This document shows positions 1 to 7,355 of a stretch of DNA of 11,873 nt, piece by piece. Under the pieces are notes generated by a model, which was given only the letters and a program-made list of their open reading frames with translations, did no database searches and was not told the origin of the DNA. Positions within the stretch are counted from its first letter, which is position 1; each line of letters starts with the position of its first letter. The position numbers and the translations under genes were made by a program. The stretch comes from an uncultured Eubacteriales bacterium (lineage in GTDB: Bacteria > Bacillota > Clostridia > Oscillospirales > Oscillospiraceae): contig USCO01000059.1 in assembly GCA_900553135.1 (NCBI GenBank), positions 1-11,873 of the forward strand, given 5' to 3'.

Positions 1-2
1 AT

Positions 3-1349
3 GTGGCCTGGGTCACCTACAACGTCATGAACACCCAGAGCGGCAACGACGGCTACGTCATGAGTTCCACCAAGATGGCTCAGACCTTTGCCCAGACCTA
101 CGGCTTCGGCACCTGGACCCAGGAATTCTCCTCCTCCCGGGACTTCAAGCCCGGCGACATCTTCAGCATGAACGGCCACGTGTGGATTTGCCTGGGCGTC
201 TGTGAGGACGGCAGCATGGTTATCCTCCACTCCACCCCCTCCGACAGCAAGTCCGGCCAGCCCGGCGGCGGCATCCAGCTCTCCGGCGTGGGTGAGAGCG
301 AGGACTGCCAGGCCGTGGCGCTGGCTCAGACCTACATGAGCCGCTACTATCCCCAGTGGAGCGAGCGCTATGACGCCGCGTTCAAGTCCTACGAGGACTA
401 CACCTCTTTCACCGGCACCTCCGCCGGCAAGTTCTCCTGGAACCTGGATTCCTCCGGCCTGGAGGACCCCGACGGCTACACCAACATGTCCGCCGCTGAG
501 ATCCTCGCCGACCTCTTCGGAGAAAACCAGAGCTCCGGCGGCTCCAGCTCCTCTTCCGGCGCTTCCATCCAGACCTCCGGTCAGGGCAGCGTGGAAATCA
601 ATCCCACCTCTCCCAAGAAGGGCGACGTGGTGACTCTGAAGCCCGTTCCCCGCACGGGTTACCGTCTGGACAGCCTGAAGGTTCTGGACCGCAGCGGGAA
701 GGAAGTTCCTGTGACCAAGCAGGCCGACGGCTCCTTTACTTATACCCAGCCCGCCGGACGGGTCACCGTGAAGGCCGTCTTTGTGGCTGCCACCGCGGCG
801 GACATCTTTGACGATGTCGCTTCCAATGCCTGGTATGCCCAGTCTGTGGACTACGTACTGGATCGCGGTCTCATGGCCGGTACCAGCGCCAACACCTTCT
901 CCCCCGAAATGCCCACCTCCCGCGGCATGCTGGTCACCATCCTCTACAGCCTTGCCGGCAAGCCCCAGACAAACGCTGTCTCCTTCTCCGACGTGGACAG
1001 CAACGCCTGGTACGCCCAGGCGGTGGCTTGGGCCGCCAGCAAGAACATCGTGGCCGGCTATGACAATGGCACCTTCGGTCCCAATGATCCCCTCACCCGG
1101 GAGCAGACGGCCGCCATTCTCTACCGCTTCGCCCAGGTCCAGGGTCTGGACACCAATGCCAGCACCTCCCTCTCCGGCTTCTCCGACCAGGATGATGTTC
1201 AGGAGTGGGCGCTGCCCGCCATGGAGTGGGCCGTGGCCTCCGGCCTGATCTCGGGCACTGATCTGGGGACCCTGATGCCTCAGGCGGGCGCCAGCCGTGC
1301 TCAGATGGCCGTCATCCTCATGAACTTCTGCCAGCAGATGGACAAATGA
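3..1349 (+). CDS. SLH-domain surface protein with NlpC/P60-like domain, 5' partial
   Basis: This is the C-terminal part of a larger exported cell-surface protein. The frame is open to the left edge, so the GTG at position 3 is probably internal. In the 448 visible residues, about 1-170 look like the end of an NlpC/P60-type cell-wall hydrolase: FKPGDIF (48-54), then GHVWICLG (58-65) and ILHS (74-77) fit the family's PGD, catalytic-His and second-His segments. The catalytic Cys would lie upstream, outside the window. A Ser/Gly-rich linker (about 176-187) leads to a small beta repeat (about 188-262, GYRLDSLKV type, like the divergent InlB-like repeats). Three SLH domains follow (about 266-318, 326-380 and 391-444; WYAQ, FSP/FGP and SR/TREQ motifs), which in this family bind pyruvylated secondary cell-wall polymer. 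The role is inferred to be an S-layer-anchored peptidoglycan hydrolase. SLH calls are firm; the hydrolase call is moderate because the Cys is not visible. Confidence 0.85.
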   Translation: MAWVTYNVMNTQSGNDGYVMSSTKMAQTFAQTYGFGTWTQEFSSSRDFKPGDIFSMNGHVWICLGVCEDGSMVILHSTPSDSKSGQPGGGIQLSGVGESEDCQAVALAQTYMSRYYPQWSERYDAAFKSYEDYTSFTGTSAGKFSWNLDSSGLEDPDGYTNMSAAEILADLFGENQSSGGSSSSSGASIQTSGQGSVEINPTSPKKGDVVTLKPVPRTGYRLDSLKVLDRSGKEVPVTKQADGSFTYTQPAGRVTVKAVFVAATAADIFDDVASNAWYAQSVDYVLDRGLMAGTSANTFSPEMPTSRGMLVTILYSLAGKPQTNAVSFSDVDSNAWYAQAVAWAASKNIVAGYDNGTFGPNDPLTREQTAAILYRFAQVQGLDTNASTSLSGFSDQDDVQEWALPAMEWAVASGLISGTDLGTLMPQAGASRAQMAVILMNFCQQMDK

Positions 1350-1373
1350 TTGCTGATTTTTAACCGGCAGTCC

Positions 1374-1399
1374 GGGGGCGTCTCTCCGGAGACGCCCCC
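1374..1399 (+). terminator. GC-rich hairpin between SLH gene and ald
   Basis: Perfect 11-bp stem (1374-1384 with 1389-1399) and a 4-nt TCCG loop, 24 nt after the SLH-protein stop. No run of T follows (next bases are TCATGAATAAA), so it is not a canonical intrinsic terminator. It may act as a weak terminator or as a 3'-end stabiliser. Confidence 0.55.
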
Positions 1400-1447
1400 T
1401 CATGAATAAACTGACGACTGTAATGATGAAAGGAGATGCTCTCAACT

Positions 1448-2566
1448 ATGCAAATCGGTGTGCCTAAGGAAATCAAAAACAACGAATTCCGCGTGGGACT
1501 GACCCCCGGTGCGGTCAGCGCCTTTACCCAGGCCGGACATGAGGTCCTGGTGGAACGGGGCGCGGGCCTTGGTTCCGGCTTCCCTGACGAGGAATATCTT
1601 CAGGCCGGCGCCCGCATTCTGGACGACCCACGGCAAGTCTGGCAGGCCCAGATGATCGTCAAGGTCAAAGAGCCCATTGAATGCGAATACGACTACTTCC
1701 ACCCCGACATGATCCTGTATACATACCTCCATCTGGCTGCGGACCGTCCCCTCACCATGGCGCTGCTGGAGTCCAAGGTAAAGGCGGTGGCCTATGAGAC
1801 CATTGTGGGACGGGAAGGCGGACTGCCCTGTCTGGCTCCCATGAGCGAGATTGCCGGACGCATGTCGGTGCAGGAGGGCGCCAAGTATCTGGAAAAGACC
1901 TTTGGCGGCCGCGGCGTTCTGCTGGCCGGTGTCCCCGGTGTAGAGCGGGGCAACATCGTGATCCTGGGCGGCGGAAACGTGGGCACCAACGCCTGTAAAA
2001 TGGCCGTGGGCATGGGGGCCAATGTCACCGTGCTGGACGTCAATGCCCGCCGTCTGGCCTACCTGGACGATATCTTCCCCAAGCAGATCACCACTCTGTA
2101 CTCCACTCGGGACAACATCCGGCGCGCTCTGGCCCAGGCTGACCTGGTGATCGGCGCTGTGCTGCTGCCCGGCCGCACCGCCCCCAAGCTGGTTCGGAAA
2201 GAGGACCTGGCAGTCATGAAGCCCGGCGCGGTCATCGTCGATGTGGCCGTGGATCAGGGCGGCTGTGTGGAGACCTCCCATCCCACCACCCATGACAATC
2301 CCATTTTCACGGTAGACGGCGTGGTCCACTACTGCGTGGCCAACATGCCCGGCGCCGTGGCCCGCACCTCCACCATGGCCTTGGTCAACGCGACCCTGCC
2401 CTATGGTCTGGAGCTGGCCGCCAAGGGCGTGGAGGGTGCCTGCGCCCAGGATCCAGGGCTTCTGTCGGGCCTGAACTGCTACGCCGGACACTGCACTTTT
2501 CCTGGTGTGGCCGAAGCCCTGGGGCTGGATTACACTGCGCCGGACAGCTTGCTTTCTCATTCCTGA
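1448..2566 (+). CDS. ald: Alanine dehydrogenase
   Basis: NAD-dependent L-alanine dehydrogenase, a cytosolic enzyme that converts L-Ala + NAD+ to pyruvate + ammonia + NADH, and the reverse. The 372-residue length matches the family (about 370). Visible signatures are the N-terminal MQIGVPKEIKNNEFRVGLTP with the substrate-binding Arg15, the catalytic pair Lys74 (VKVKEP) and His95 (YTYLHLA), the Rossmann motif GGGNVG (174-179), Asp269 in DVAVDQGG, and the near-invariant HYCVANMPGAVARTST segment (294-308). The ATG at 1448 is preferred over the in-frame ATG at 1436 because the ribosome binding site AAAGGAG (1429-1435) abuts the latter, and family proteins begin MxIGVPKE. It stands alone between two hairpins. 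Beside dipeptide-degrading enzymes it probably catabolises L-Ala released from peptides (inference). No clear own promoter was found. Confidence 0.97.
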   Translation: MQIGVPKEIKNNEFRVGLTPGAVSAFTQAGHEVLVERGAGLGSGFPDEEYLQAGARILDDPRQVWQAQMIVKVKEPIECEYDYFHPDMILYTYLHLAADRPLTMALLESKVKAVAYETIVGREGGLPCLAPMSEIAGRMSVQEGAKYLEKTFGGRGVLLAGVPGVERGNIVILGGGNVGTNACKMAVGMGANVTVLDVNARRLAYLDDIFPKQITTLYSTRDNIRRALAQADLVIGAVLLPGRTAPKLVRKEDLAVMKPGAVIVDVAVDQGGCVETSHPTTHDNPIFTVDGVVHYCVANMPGAVARTSTMALVNATLPYGLELAAKGVEGACAQDPGLLSGLNCYAGHCTFPGVAEALGLDYTAPDSLLSHS

Positions 2567-2580
2567 ATTGAAATTTTCCC

Positions 2581-2609
2581 TTGACATATTTTTAGTTATG
2601 TCGTATACT
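2581..2609 (+). promoter_or_regulatory. Consensus sigma-A promoter upstream of DUF3870 gene
   Basis: TTGACA (2581-2586), an exact 17-nt spacer and TATACT (2604-2609), i.e. a perfect -35 and one mismatch to TATAAT in the -10. It lies 14 nt after the ald stop in an AT-rich stretch. The predicted transcription start is near 2615-2617, which leaves a leader of about 240 nt before the DUF3870 start codon. Confidence 0.85.
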
Positions 2610-2615
2610 TTATCC

Positions 2616-2789
2616 AAAGTAAGAGTGAGATTTCGACGCATTTTTTGGTTGTTTCTTTTAATTTCATACTGCTGCTTTGTTTCGTCCGATGTGGCCCGGA
2701 TTCTTTTTCCACCGGTCAGATCGCAGGAAATGAAAACCAGCAAAGATGAAAGACGCCATTGCCCGTCTCTCATTTTTGCTGGTTTTTTT
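2616..2789 (+). ncRNA. Candidate attenuated leader RNA or small RNA
   Basis: The RNA predicted from the promoter at 2581-2609 would run about 174 nt to a strong intrinsic terminator (2733-2789) before reaching the DUF3870 gene at 2857. This promoter-leader-terminator-gene order is the layout of a transcription attenuator or riboswitch; a free-standing small RNA is the alternative. I recognise no known riboswitch class and see no T-box GGTGGNACCGCG-like core. A short imperfect pairing (2691-2695 with 2713-2717) could form between promoter and terminator. Ligand and function are unknown. Confidence 0.4.
2733..2789 (+). terminator. Strong intrinsic terminator inside the DUF3870 leader
   Basis: A 23-bp stem (2733-2755 with 2764-2786) has one G-T pair (2745/2774), one A-C mismatch (2750/2769) and an 8-nt loop (2756-2763). 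The T run 2783-2789 closes it. It can end the transcript from the promoter at 2581 and also read-through from ald, which has no other terminator. It lies 67 nt before the DUF3870 start, so expression of that gene would need read-through, antitermination or another promoter. Confidence 0.85.
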
Positions 2790-2856
2790 GTATCTTTTTC
2801 ATATCTTGACAGCCCGGCCTAACCCGGGTGCCACGGAACGAAAGCGGGGAGATATT

Positions 2857-3198
2857 ATGCAGCAAGCGCCAGAAAATTTGCCCAACACGTATTTTGTCAT
2901 TGGGGAGTCCCGGACCAATGCGGACAACGCCATCACCAAAATTTACGGCTCCTTCTACGTGGCCTTTGAGGTGGATGGAGAAAGCGAAGCGGTACTTGGC
3001 TTTCAGTGTACCCATACGCTGGGACTGACAGAGGATTTTCTTAGGCAATGGTTTATCGGCCAGTCATTTCCCCAAATCGGTGACTGGCTGGAGCAGGAAC
3101 TGGAACGGCGGTATGGCGGCTCCTCCAGAAGAGCCGTGCTGACCGCTTACCGGGATGCACTCAAGCGCTACCGCGCCATGCGGAGAGGAGGCGAGTAA
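2857..3198 (+). CDS. DUF3870 domain protein
   Basis: Small soluble protein of 113 residues, recognised as DUF3870 from its layout: an N-terminal strand TYFVIGESR (11-19), a middle segment FYVAFEVD...AVLGFQCTHTLGLTEDFL (33-62) that matches the family's pattern of a Cys/Thr step followed by an acidic helix, then WFIGQSF and a C-terminal helical part ERRYGGSSRRAVLTAYRDAL (83-102). The biochemical function of this family is not known to me. The ATG at 2857 is chosen because GGGGAG (2846-2851) lies 5 nt upstream. An in-frame ATG at 2746 would add a hydrophobic stretch encoded by the terminator hairpin and has no ribosome binding site. The gene is 52 nt ahead of the DUF819 gene, with no terminator between them, so co-transcription is likely. 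An accessory role for the transporter or for peptide metabolism is inference. Confidence 0.8.
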   Translation: MQQAPENLPNTYFVIGESRTNADNAITKIYGSFYVAFEVDGESEAVLGFQCTHTLGLTEDFLRQWFIGQSFPQIGDWLEQELERRYGGSSRRAVLTAYRDALKRYRAMRRGGE

Positions 3199-3250
3199 GG
3201 AGCGGACCATTTAACACTGTATCCACCAAGATATAAAGGAGGAGAGGATC

Positions 3251-4444
3251 TTGTTAACCATTACCAACAGCTTTGTCTACATCGCCTTTTTAATGTTCCT
3301 GGCCGGCGGCCTTCTGGCTCTGGAGAAGTACACCAAGTGGCGTGTCTTTAACGTTATCCCGCCCCTTGTGTGGATCTACGTGCTCAACATGGTATTTTGT
3401 ACCATGGGCGTGTATGCTTCCGACGCCTGTTCTGCGGCCTATTCCGCGCTGAAGAACAACCTGCTGTACGCCATGATCTTCGTCATGCTGCTGCGCTGCG
3501 ACTTCCGCAAGCTGGCCAAACTGGGCGGCCGGATGATCGCCATTTTCCTGGGCTGTACCTTTACCCTGGCCATCGGCTTTTTGGTCTTCTATCCCCTGTT
3601 TATGAACGCCCTGGGCGGCGGTGAGAAGACCTGGGCCGCTGTGGCTGCTCTGTACGCCTCCTGGGTCGGCGGCTCCGCCAACATGGCCGCCATGCAGGAC
3701 GCTCTGCCCGTGGACAGCGGCGCTTACAGCTGTGCTCTGGCTCTGGATACTGTGTGCTACTCTGTGTGGATCGCTCTGCTGCTGCTGGCCGTGCGCTACT
3801 CCAAGAAGTGGAACAACGCCGTAAAGGCCAACACCAAGGGCCTGGACGCCATCGCCGCCGCTGCCAATGAAGAGGTGGAGAAGAGCAAGGCTCACAAGGC
3901 TACCTCCAGCGACTGGATCTTCCTCATCGGTCTGTCCCTCATCGTTTCCGCCATCTCCCAGTGGGTGGGCGCTCAGATGAACGTGGGCCTGGCCTCTGTG
4001 GGGCTGGATATGTTCGACACCGGCACCTGCACCACCGTGTTCGTCACCATTCTGGGTCTGGTGTGCGCCATGTCCCCCCTGGGCAAGCTGCCCGCCGTGG
4101 AGGAGCTGTCCAACATCTACCTGTATGCGGTCGTCTCCCTGCTGGCTTCCACCGCCTCGGTCACCGACCTGCTCTCCGCTCCCATGTGGGTCATCTACGG
4201 CATGGCCATCCTGGCGCTCCACGTGGTTCTCATGTTCATCCTGTCCAAGGTGTTCCACTGGGATCTGTGCATGGTGTCCACCGCCTCCCTGGCCAACATC
4301 GGCGGCTCGGCATCGGCGCCCATTGTGGCTACCGCCTATGACGCCTCCTTCGCCGGCATCGGCGTTCTGATGGGCGTTCTGGGCGCTGCCATCGGCAACC
4401 TGTGCGGCCTGGGCATGGGCGCGATCCTGCAAATGTTTGTGTAA
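3251..4444 (+). CDS. DUF819 family integral membrane protein (putative transporter)
   Basis: A 397-residue polytopic membrane protein of the DUF819 (YjcL-like) family. Hydrophobic segments are visible at about 8-24, 36-54, 69-83, 93-118, 127-150, 160-181, 222-240, 259-274, 287-308, 312-331 and 367-397, giving roughly ten helices. Two similar small-residue motifs, SWVGGSANMAAM (137-148) and ANIGGSASAPIVA (348-360), fall in the two halves and suggest an internal pseudo-repeat like those in secondary transporters. A charged cytosolic-type loop (about 184-220) separates the halves. The TTG start at 3251 has AAAGGAGG at 3235-3242, 8 nt upstream; the next Met would remove part of helix 1. The substrate is unknown. 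Location upstream of dipeptide-processing genes suggests a dipeptide or amino acid, but this is inference. A strong terminator follows. Confidence 0.85.
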   Translation: MLTITNSFVYIAFLMFLAGGLLALEKYTKWRVFNVIPPLVWIYVLNMVFCTMGVYASDACSAAYSALKNNLLYAMIFVMLLRCDFRKLAKLGGRMIAIFLGCTFTLAIGFLVFYPLFMNALGGGEKTWAAVAALYASWVGGSANMAAMQDALPVDSGAYSCALALDTVCYSVWIALLLLAVRYSKKWNNAVKANTKGLDAIAAAANEEVEKSKAHKATSSDWIFLIGLSLIVSAISQWVGAQMNVGLASVGLDMFDTGTCTTVFVTILGLVCAMSPLGKLPAVEELSNIYLYAVVSLLASTASVTDLLSAPMWVIYGMAILALHVVLMFILSKVFHWDLCMVSTASLANIGGSASAPIVATAYDASFAGIGVLMGVLGAAIGNLCGLGMGAILQMFV

Positions 4445-4472
4445 CCCCTGATTTCCCGGTAAAATATTCCAT

Positions 4473-4507
4473 AACCCCCGCCTCGTCTGACGGGGCGGGG
4501 GTTTTTT
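4473..4507 (+). terminator. Intrinsic terminator after DUF819 gene
   Basis: A 13-bp stem (4473-4485 with 4491-4503, one G-T pair) has a 5-nt loop and the T run 4502-4507, starting 28 nt after the DUF819 stop. It separates the DUF3870-DUF819 unit from the transglutaminase operon. No convincing promoter is visible between it and 4565, so some read-through may feed the downstream genes. Confidence 0.9.
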
Positions 4508-4564
4508 GTCTCCGAAGGGGTCCTAACCCCTGAAAAAATGGCTTGAAGGAGGGTGCTGACTACC

Positions 4565-5950
4565 ATGAATGTGAACCATACCTTCCGCAGTCTGGACATC
4601 GGGCTGCCCGAGGACATTCTGCGGCGAAAGCTGTACGGCGACTTTGACGGGGCCCAGCGTCTCATCGCGCTGCGTCTGGCCGATCCCGACCTGCCCCAGG
4701 CGCTGCGGGATTGCCTCACCGCTCAGTCGGAGATGATCCGCCGCCTGCCGGGAGAGTATCCCTACACCAGGGCCCAGGCGCTGGAGCGTCTGCGCGCCAA
4801 TATCCCCGATTTTACCGAGGAGGAGTTTGACCGCCGGGTAGACCGGGGCCAGATCGGCTGGATCTACGTCAATGGTGAGCCCCACTTCTTCGGCCGGTTT
4901 TTCGAAACTCTGTGCAAGGCGGAGCCCGCCTTTGCCCAGCGGGCCGGGGTGACGCTGGCCGGCTCGGAGAGCGCCGCCAAGGGCTCTGACACCGAGGACC
5001 GGCTGGACCGGCGCATCCGGCTCATGAAGGAACAGGGGCAGCTGACCTGCCGCATCCGCATCCGGGCCAGTCTCCAGCTGAAGGAGGAGACCTTCACCCC
5101 CGGCGTGTTTGTCCGGGCCCACCTGCCCATTCCCGCCGCCTGCGACCAGCAGGGGGAGATCTCCCTGGACCGTGTTTTTCCGGAAACCGGCGCTCCCGCT
5201 CCGGAGGACGCCCCTCAGCGCACCATCTGCTGGGAGGAGACCATGGCGGAGAACCACCCCTTCGAGGTGGAGTACTCCTATCTCCACACCGCTGTCTACC
5301 ACGATCTGGAGGGGGCCAAGGCCTCGGGGGAGCAGCCCACCTTCTGCACCCAGGAGGAGCACCCCCACATCGTCTTTACCCCCTATATCCGAAATCTGGT
5401 CCGCACCCTGACCCAGGACACGGAAGACCCCCTGGAGAAAGCCCGGCGCTTTTACGACTTCATCACCCTGAACATGCGCTACACCTTCATGCCCTCCTAT
5501 TTCGTCCTGGAGAACATTGCCGAAAACTGCGCCCGCAGCTTCACCGGCGACTGCGGGGTGTTCGCCCTGCTGTTCGTCACCCTCTGCCGCTGCGCAGGTA
5601 TTCCCGCCCAGTGGCAGAGCGGACTGGCCGCCGAGCCCGGCTTCTGCGGCGCCCACGACTGGGCCCGGTTCTACGTGGCTCCCTACGGCTGGCTGTACGC
5701 CGACCCCTCCTATGGAACGGCGGCGGTCCGGGCCGGAAACGAGGCGCGGCGGAAATTTTACTTCGGCAACCTGGACCCCTGCCGCATGGTGGCCAACAAC
5801 GCCTTCCAGGCTCCCTTTACCGTGGACAAGGCCCACTGGCGGGCCGACCCCTACGACAACCAGGTGGGCGAGATGGAGACGGGCGAGCACGGCCTTACCT
5901 ATGAAGAATTCCTGCGGGACAAGCAGGTGCTGTCCTGTGAGGAGCTGTAA
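4565..5950 (+). CDS. Transglutaminase-like (papain-fold) domain protein
   Basis: A 461-residue protein with no signal peptide or membrane segment, hence probably cytosolic. The C-terminal half carries a transglutaminase-core domain with a complete Cys-His-Asp triad: Cys330 in TGDCGVFALLF, His364 in GAHDWARFYV and Asp380 in YADPSYG. In bacteria this fold more often acts as a peptidase or amidase than as a cross-linker. Residues 1 to about 155 are mostly helical and charged and match no domain I recognise; about 160-260 look beta-rich. The ATG at 4565 is chosen because the SD GAAGGAGG (4545-4552) directly abuts the in-frame GTG at 4553. A small 6-bp hairpin (4516-4531) lies upstream of the SD. 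It is first in an operon, 12 nt before a dipeptidase and followed by a dipeptide epimerase. Trimming of peptides, perhaps gamma-D-Glu linkages of murein peptides, is inference. Confidence 0.85.
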   Translation: MNVNHTFRSLDIGLPEDILRRKLYGDFDGAQRLIALRLADPDLPQALRDCLTAQSEMIRRLPGEYPYTRAQALERLRANIPDFTEEEFDRRVDRGQIGWIYVNGEPHFFGRFFETLCKAEPAFAQRAGVTLAGSESAAKGSDTEDRLDRRIRLMKEQGQLTCRIRIRASLQLKEETFTPGVFVRAHLPIPAACDQQGEISLDRVFPETGAPAPEDAPQRTICWEETMAENHPFEVEYSYLHTAVYHDLEGAKASGEQPTFCTQEEHPHIVFTPYIRNLVRTLTQDTEDPLEKARRFYDFITLNMRYTFMPSYFVLENIAENCARSFTGDCGVFALLFVTLCRCAGIPAQWQSGLAAEPGFCGAHDWARFYVAPYGWLYADPSYGTAAVRAGNEARRKFYFGNLDPCRMVANNAFQAPFTVDKAHWRADPYDNQVGEMETGEHGLTYEEFLRDKQVLSCEEL

Positions 5951-5962
5951 GGAGGAACACCT

Positions 5963-7333
5963 GTGGAGTTTCATGACAACATTCAGCAATCCCAAACCGA
6001 TCTCATTGCCCGCCTGCAGGGCTGTATTCAGATCCCCAGTGTCTATGCCGACGACGGCAGCGGCCATCCCTATGGCGCCCAGGTCCACCGGTGCCTGACC
6101 TACATGCTGGACCTGGCCCGGGAGCTGGGCTTTTCCACCCAGGAGCTGGACGGCCAGGTGGGCTGGTGCGAATACGGCCAGGGAGAGGAAATGGTGGCGG
6201 TACTGTGCCACCTGGACGTAGTCCCCGAGGGGGACGGCTGGACCGTCCCGCCCTATGAGGGCCGGGTCATGGACGGCAAGCTCTATGGCCGGGGGGCTAT
6301 CGACGACAAGGGCCCCGCCGTGGCCGCTCTGTATGCCCTGAAAGCCCTGAAGGACAGCGGCGTCCCTCTGAAGCGGCGGGTACGCATCCTGTTCGGCCTC
6401 AACGAGGAGACGGGCAGCGCCGATATGAAGTATTACCTCAGCCACGGGGGCGAGGTCCCGGTCATGGGCTTTACCCCCGACGGCGAGTACCCCGTCATCA
6501 ACGGGGAGAAGGGCCTGGTCACCGAGACCTACGCCTGCACCTGGAACCAGAGCGGCCCTGTGCGTCTCACCCAGCTGTGGGGCGGCACCGCCCACAACAT
6601 CGTCCCCGCCCAGGCCTGGGCACAGCTGGCCTGCTCCCCCGATCTGGCCCAAGAGATCGCCGCCCTGGCCGACGGAAACATTACCTGCATCCCCACCCAG
6701 GACGGCCTGCGAGGGGAGGCCCTGGGGGTCAGCGCCCACGGCGGCAGCCCCCAGGAGGGGGAGAACGCCATCGGCCGGCTGATGCAGTTTTTGGCCCGGC
6801 TGCCTCTGGAGGGCGACGCCGCCCGTGCTGTTGGCTTCCTGGCCGACAAGCTGGGCATGGAGTATGACGGCGCCAGTCTGGGCATCGCCATGTCCGACCA
6901 GCTCTCCGGTCCCCTGACCATGAACCTGGGCATCCTGCGGGGCGACGAGAAGGGCCTGGAGGTCCGTCTCAACTACCGCTACCCCGTCACCTGCACCTTT
7001 GAGGACTGCGGTCCCACCGTGGAGGCCGCCTTTGCCGGGGCTGGCTTCACCCGCACCTATCAGCAGCACAAGGCCCGCATCTACATGCCCCCCGAAACTC
7101 CCCTGGTGGAAAAGCTGCTGAAGGTCTATCAGGACTGCACCGGGCTCCCCGCTGAGCCTAAGTGCATAGGCGGAGGCACTTACGCCAAAATGATGCCCAA
7201 TACGCTGGCTTTCGGCCCCGTATTCCCCGACGACGAGGTACGGGAGCACAAGCCGGATGAATTTATCGAGATCAGCCGTCTCATGGAAAACGCCGAGATC
7301 ATTGCCGCGGCCATGTACGAATTGGCCCATTAA
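5963..7333 (+). CDS. pepV: PepV/Sapep-type M20 family dipeptidase
   Basis: Cytosolic metal-dependent dipeptidase of 456 residues, the usual size for PepV/Sapep proteins (about 460-470). The M20 metal site is complete: His83 and Asp85 in CHLDVVPEGDGW, Asp114 in GAIDDKGP (bridging), the Glu148-Glu149 pair in NEETGS (general base plus ligand), Asp173 in TPDGEYPVI and His429 in REHKPDE. SAHGGSPQEGENA (257-269) belongs to the lid domain. The GTG start at 5963 has AAGGAGG at 5949-5954, 8 nt upstream; this SD overlaps the TAA stop of the preceding gene, suggesting coupled translation. The family hydrolyses dipeptides with broad side-chain tolerance. Placed next to an L-Ala-D/L-Glu epimerase, L-Ala-L-Glu is a natural candidate substrate (inference). 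Confidence 0.93.
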   Translation: MEFHDNIQQSQTDLIARLQGCIQIPSVYADDGSGHPYGAQVHRCLTYMLDLARELGFSTQELDGQVGWCEYGQGEEMVAVLCHLDVVPEGDGWTVPPYEGRVMDGKLYGRGAIDDKGPAVAALYALKALKDSGVPLKRRVRILFGLNEETGSADMKYYLSHGGEVPVMGFTPDGEYPVINGEKGLVTETYACTWNQSGPVRLTQLWGGTAHNIVPAQAWAQLACSPDLAQEIAALADGNITCIPTQDGLRGEALGVSAHGGSPQEGENAIGRLMQFLARLPLEGDAARAVGFLADKLGMEYDGASLGIAMSDQLSGPLTMNLGILRGDEKGLEVRLNYRYPVTCTFEDCGPTVEAAFAGAGFTRTYQQHKARIYMPPETPLVEKLLKVYQDCTGLPAEPKCIGGGTYAKMMPNTLAFGPVFPDDEVREHKPDEFIEISRLMENAEIIAAAMYELAH

Positions 7334-7355
7334 ATTCAGGAAGGAAGGAATCACG

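Noticed and set aside
1436..1447. Earlier ATG start for ald
   Set aside because: The SD AAAGGAG ends one base before it, leaving no spacing; family proteins start at the residue encoded at 1448.
2806..2834. Second TTGACA (2806-2811) that could be a promoter for DUF3870
   Set aside because: At 16-18 nt spacing the bases are GC-rich (around TGCCAC) and do not resemble a -10 box; a small CCCGG/CCGGG hairpin occupies the spacer.
2746..2856. N-terminal extension of the DUF3870 protein that looks like a hydrophobic signal segment
   Set aside because: The ATG at 2746 lies in the 5' arm of the terminator hairpin, has no ribosome binding site, and the hydrophobic residues come from the hairpin's T-rich arm and tail. 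ATG 2857 has a good SD and fits the family start.
2616..2856. T-box leader
   Set aside because: No T-box GGTGGNACCGCG-like sequence, no visible specifier loop, and the downstream gene is not a synthetase or amino-acid biosynthesis gene.
3290..4432. 380-codon open frame on the - strand opposite the DUF819 gene
   Set aside because: Same His/Gly/Gln-rich shadow pattern; the + strand frame encodes a coherent membrane protein.
4516..4531. Small 6-bp hairpin (AGGGGT/ACCCCT) upstream of the transglutaminase-like gene as an operator or switch
   Set aside because: Too short to support on its own; no promoter or competing structure nearby.
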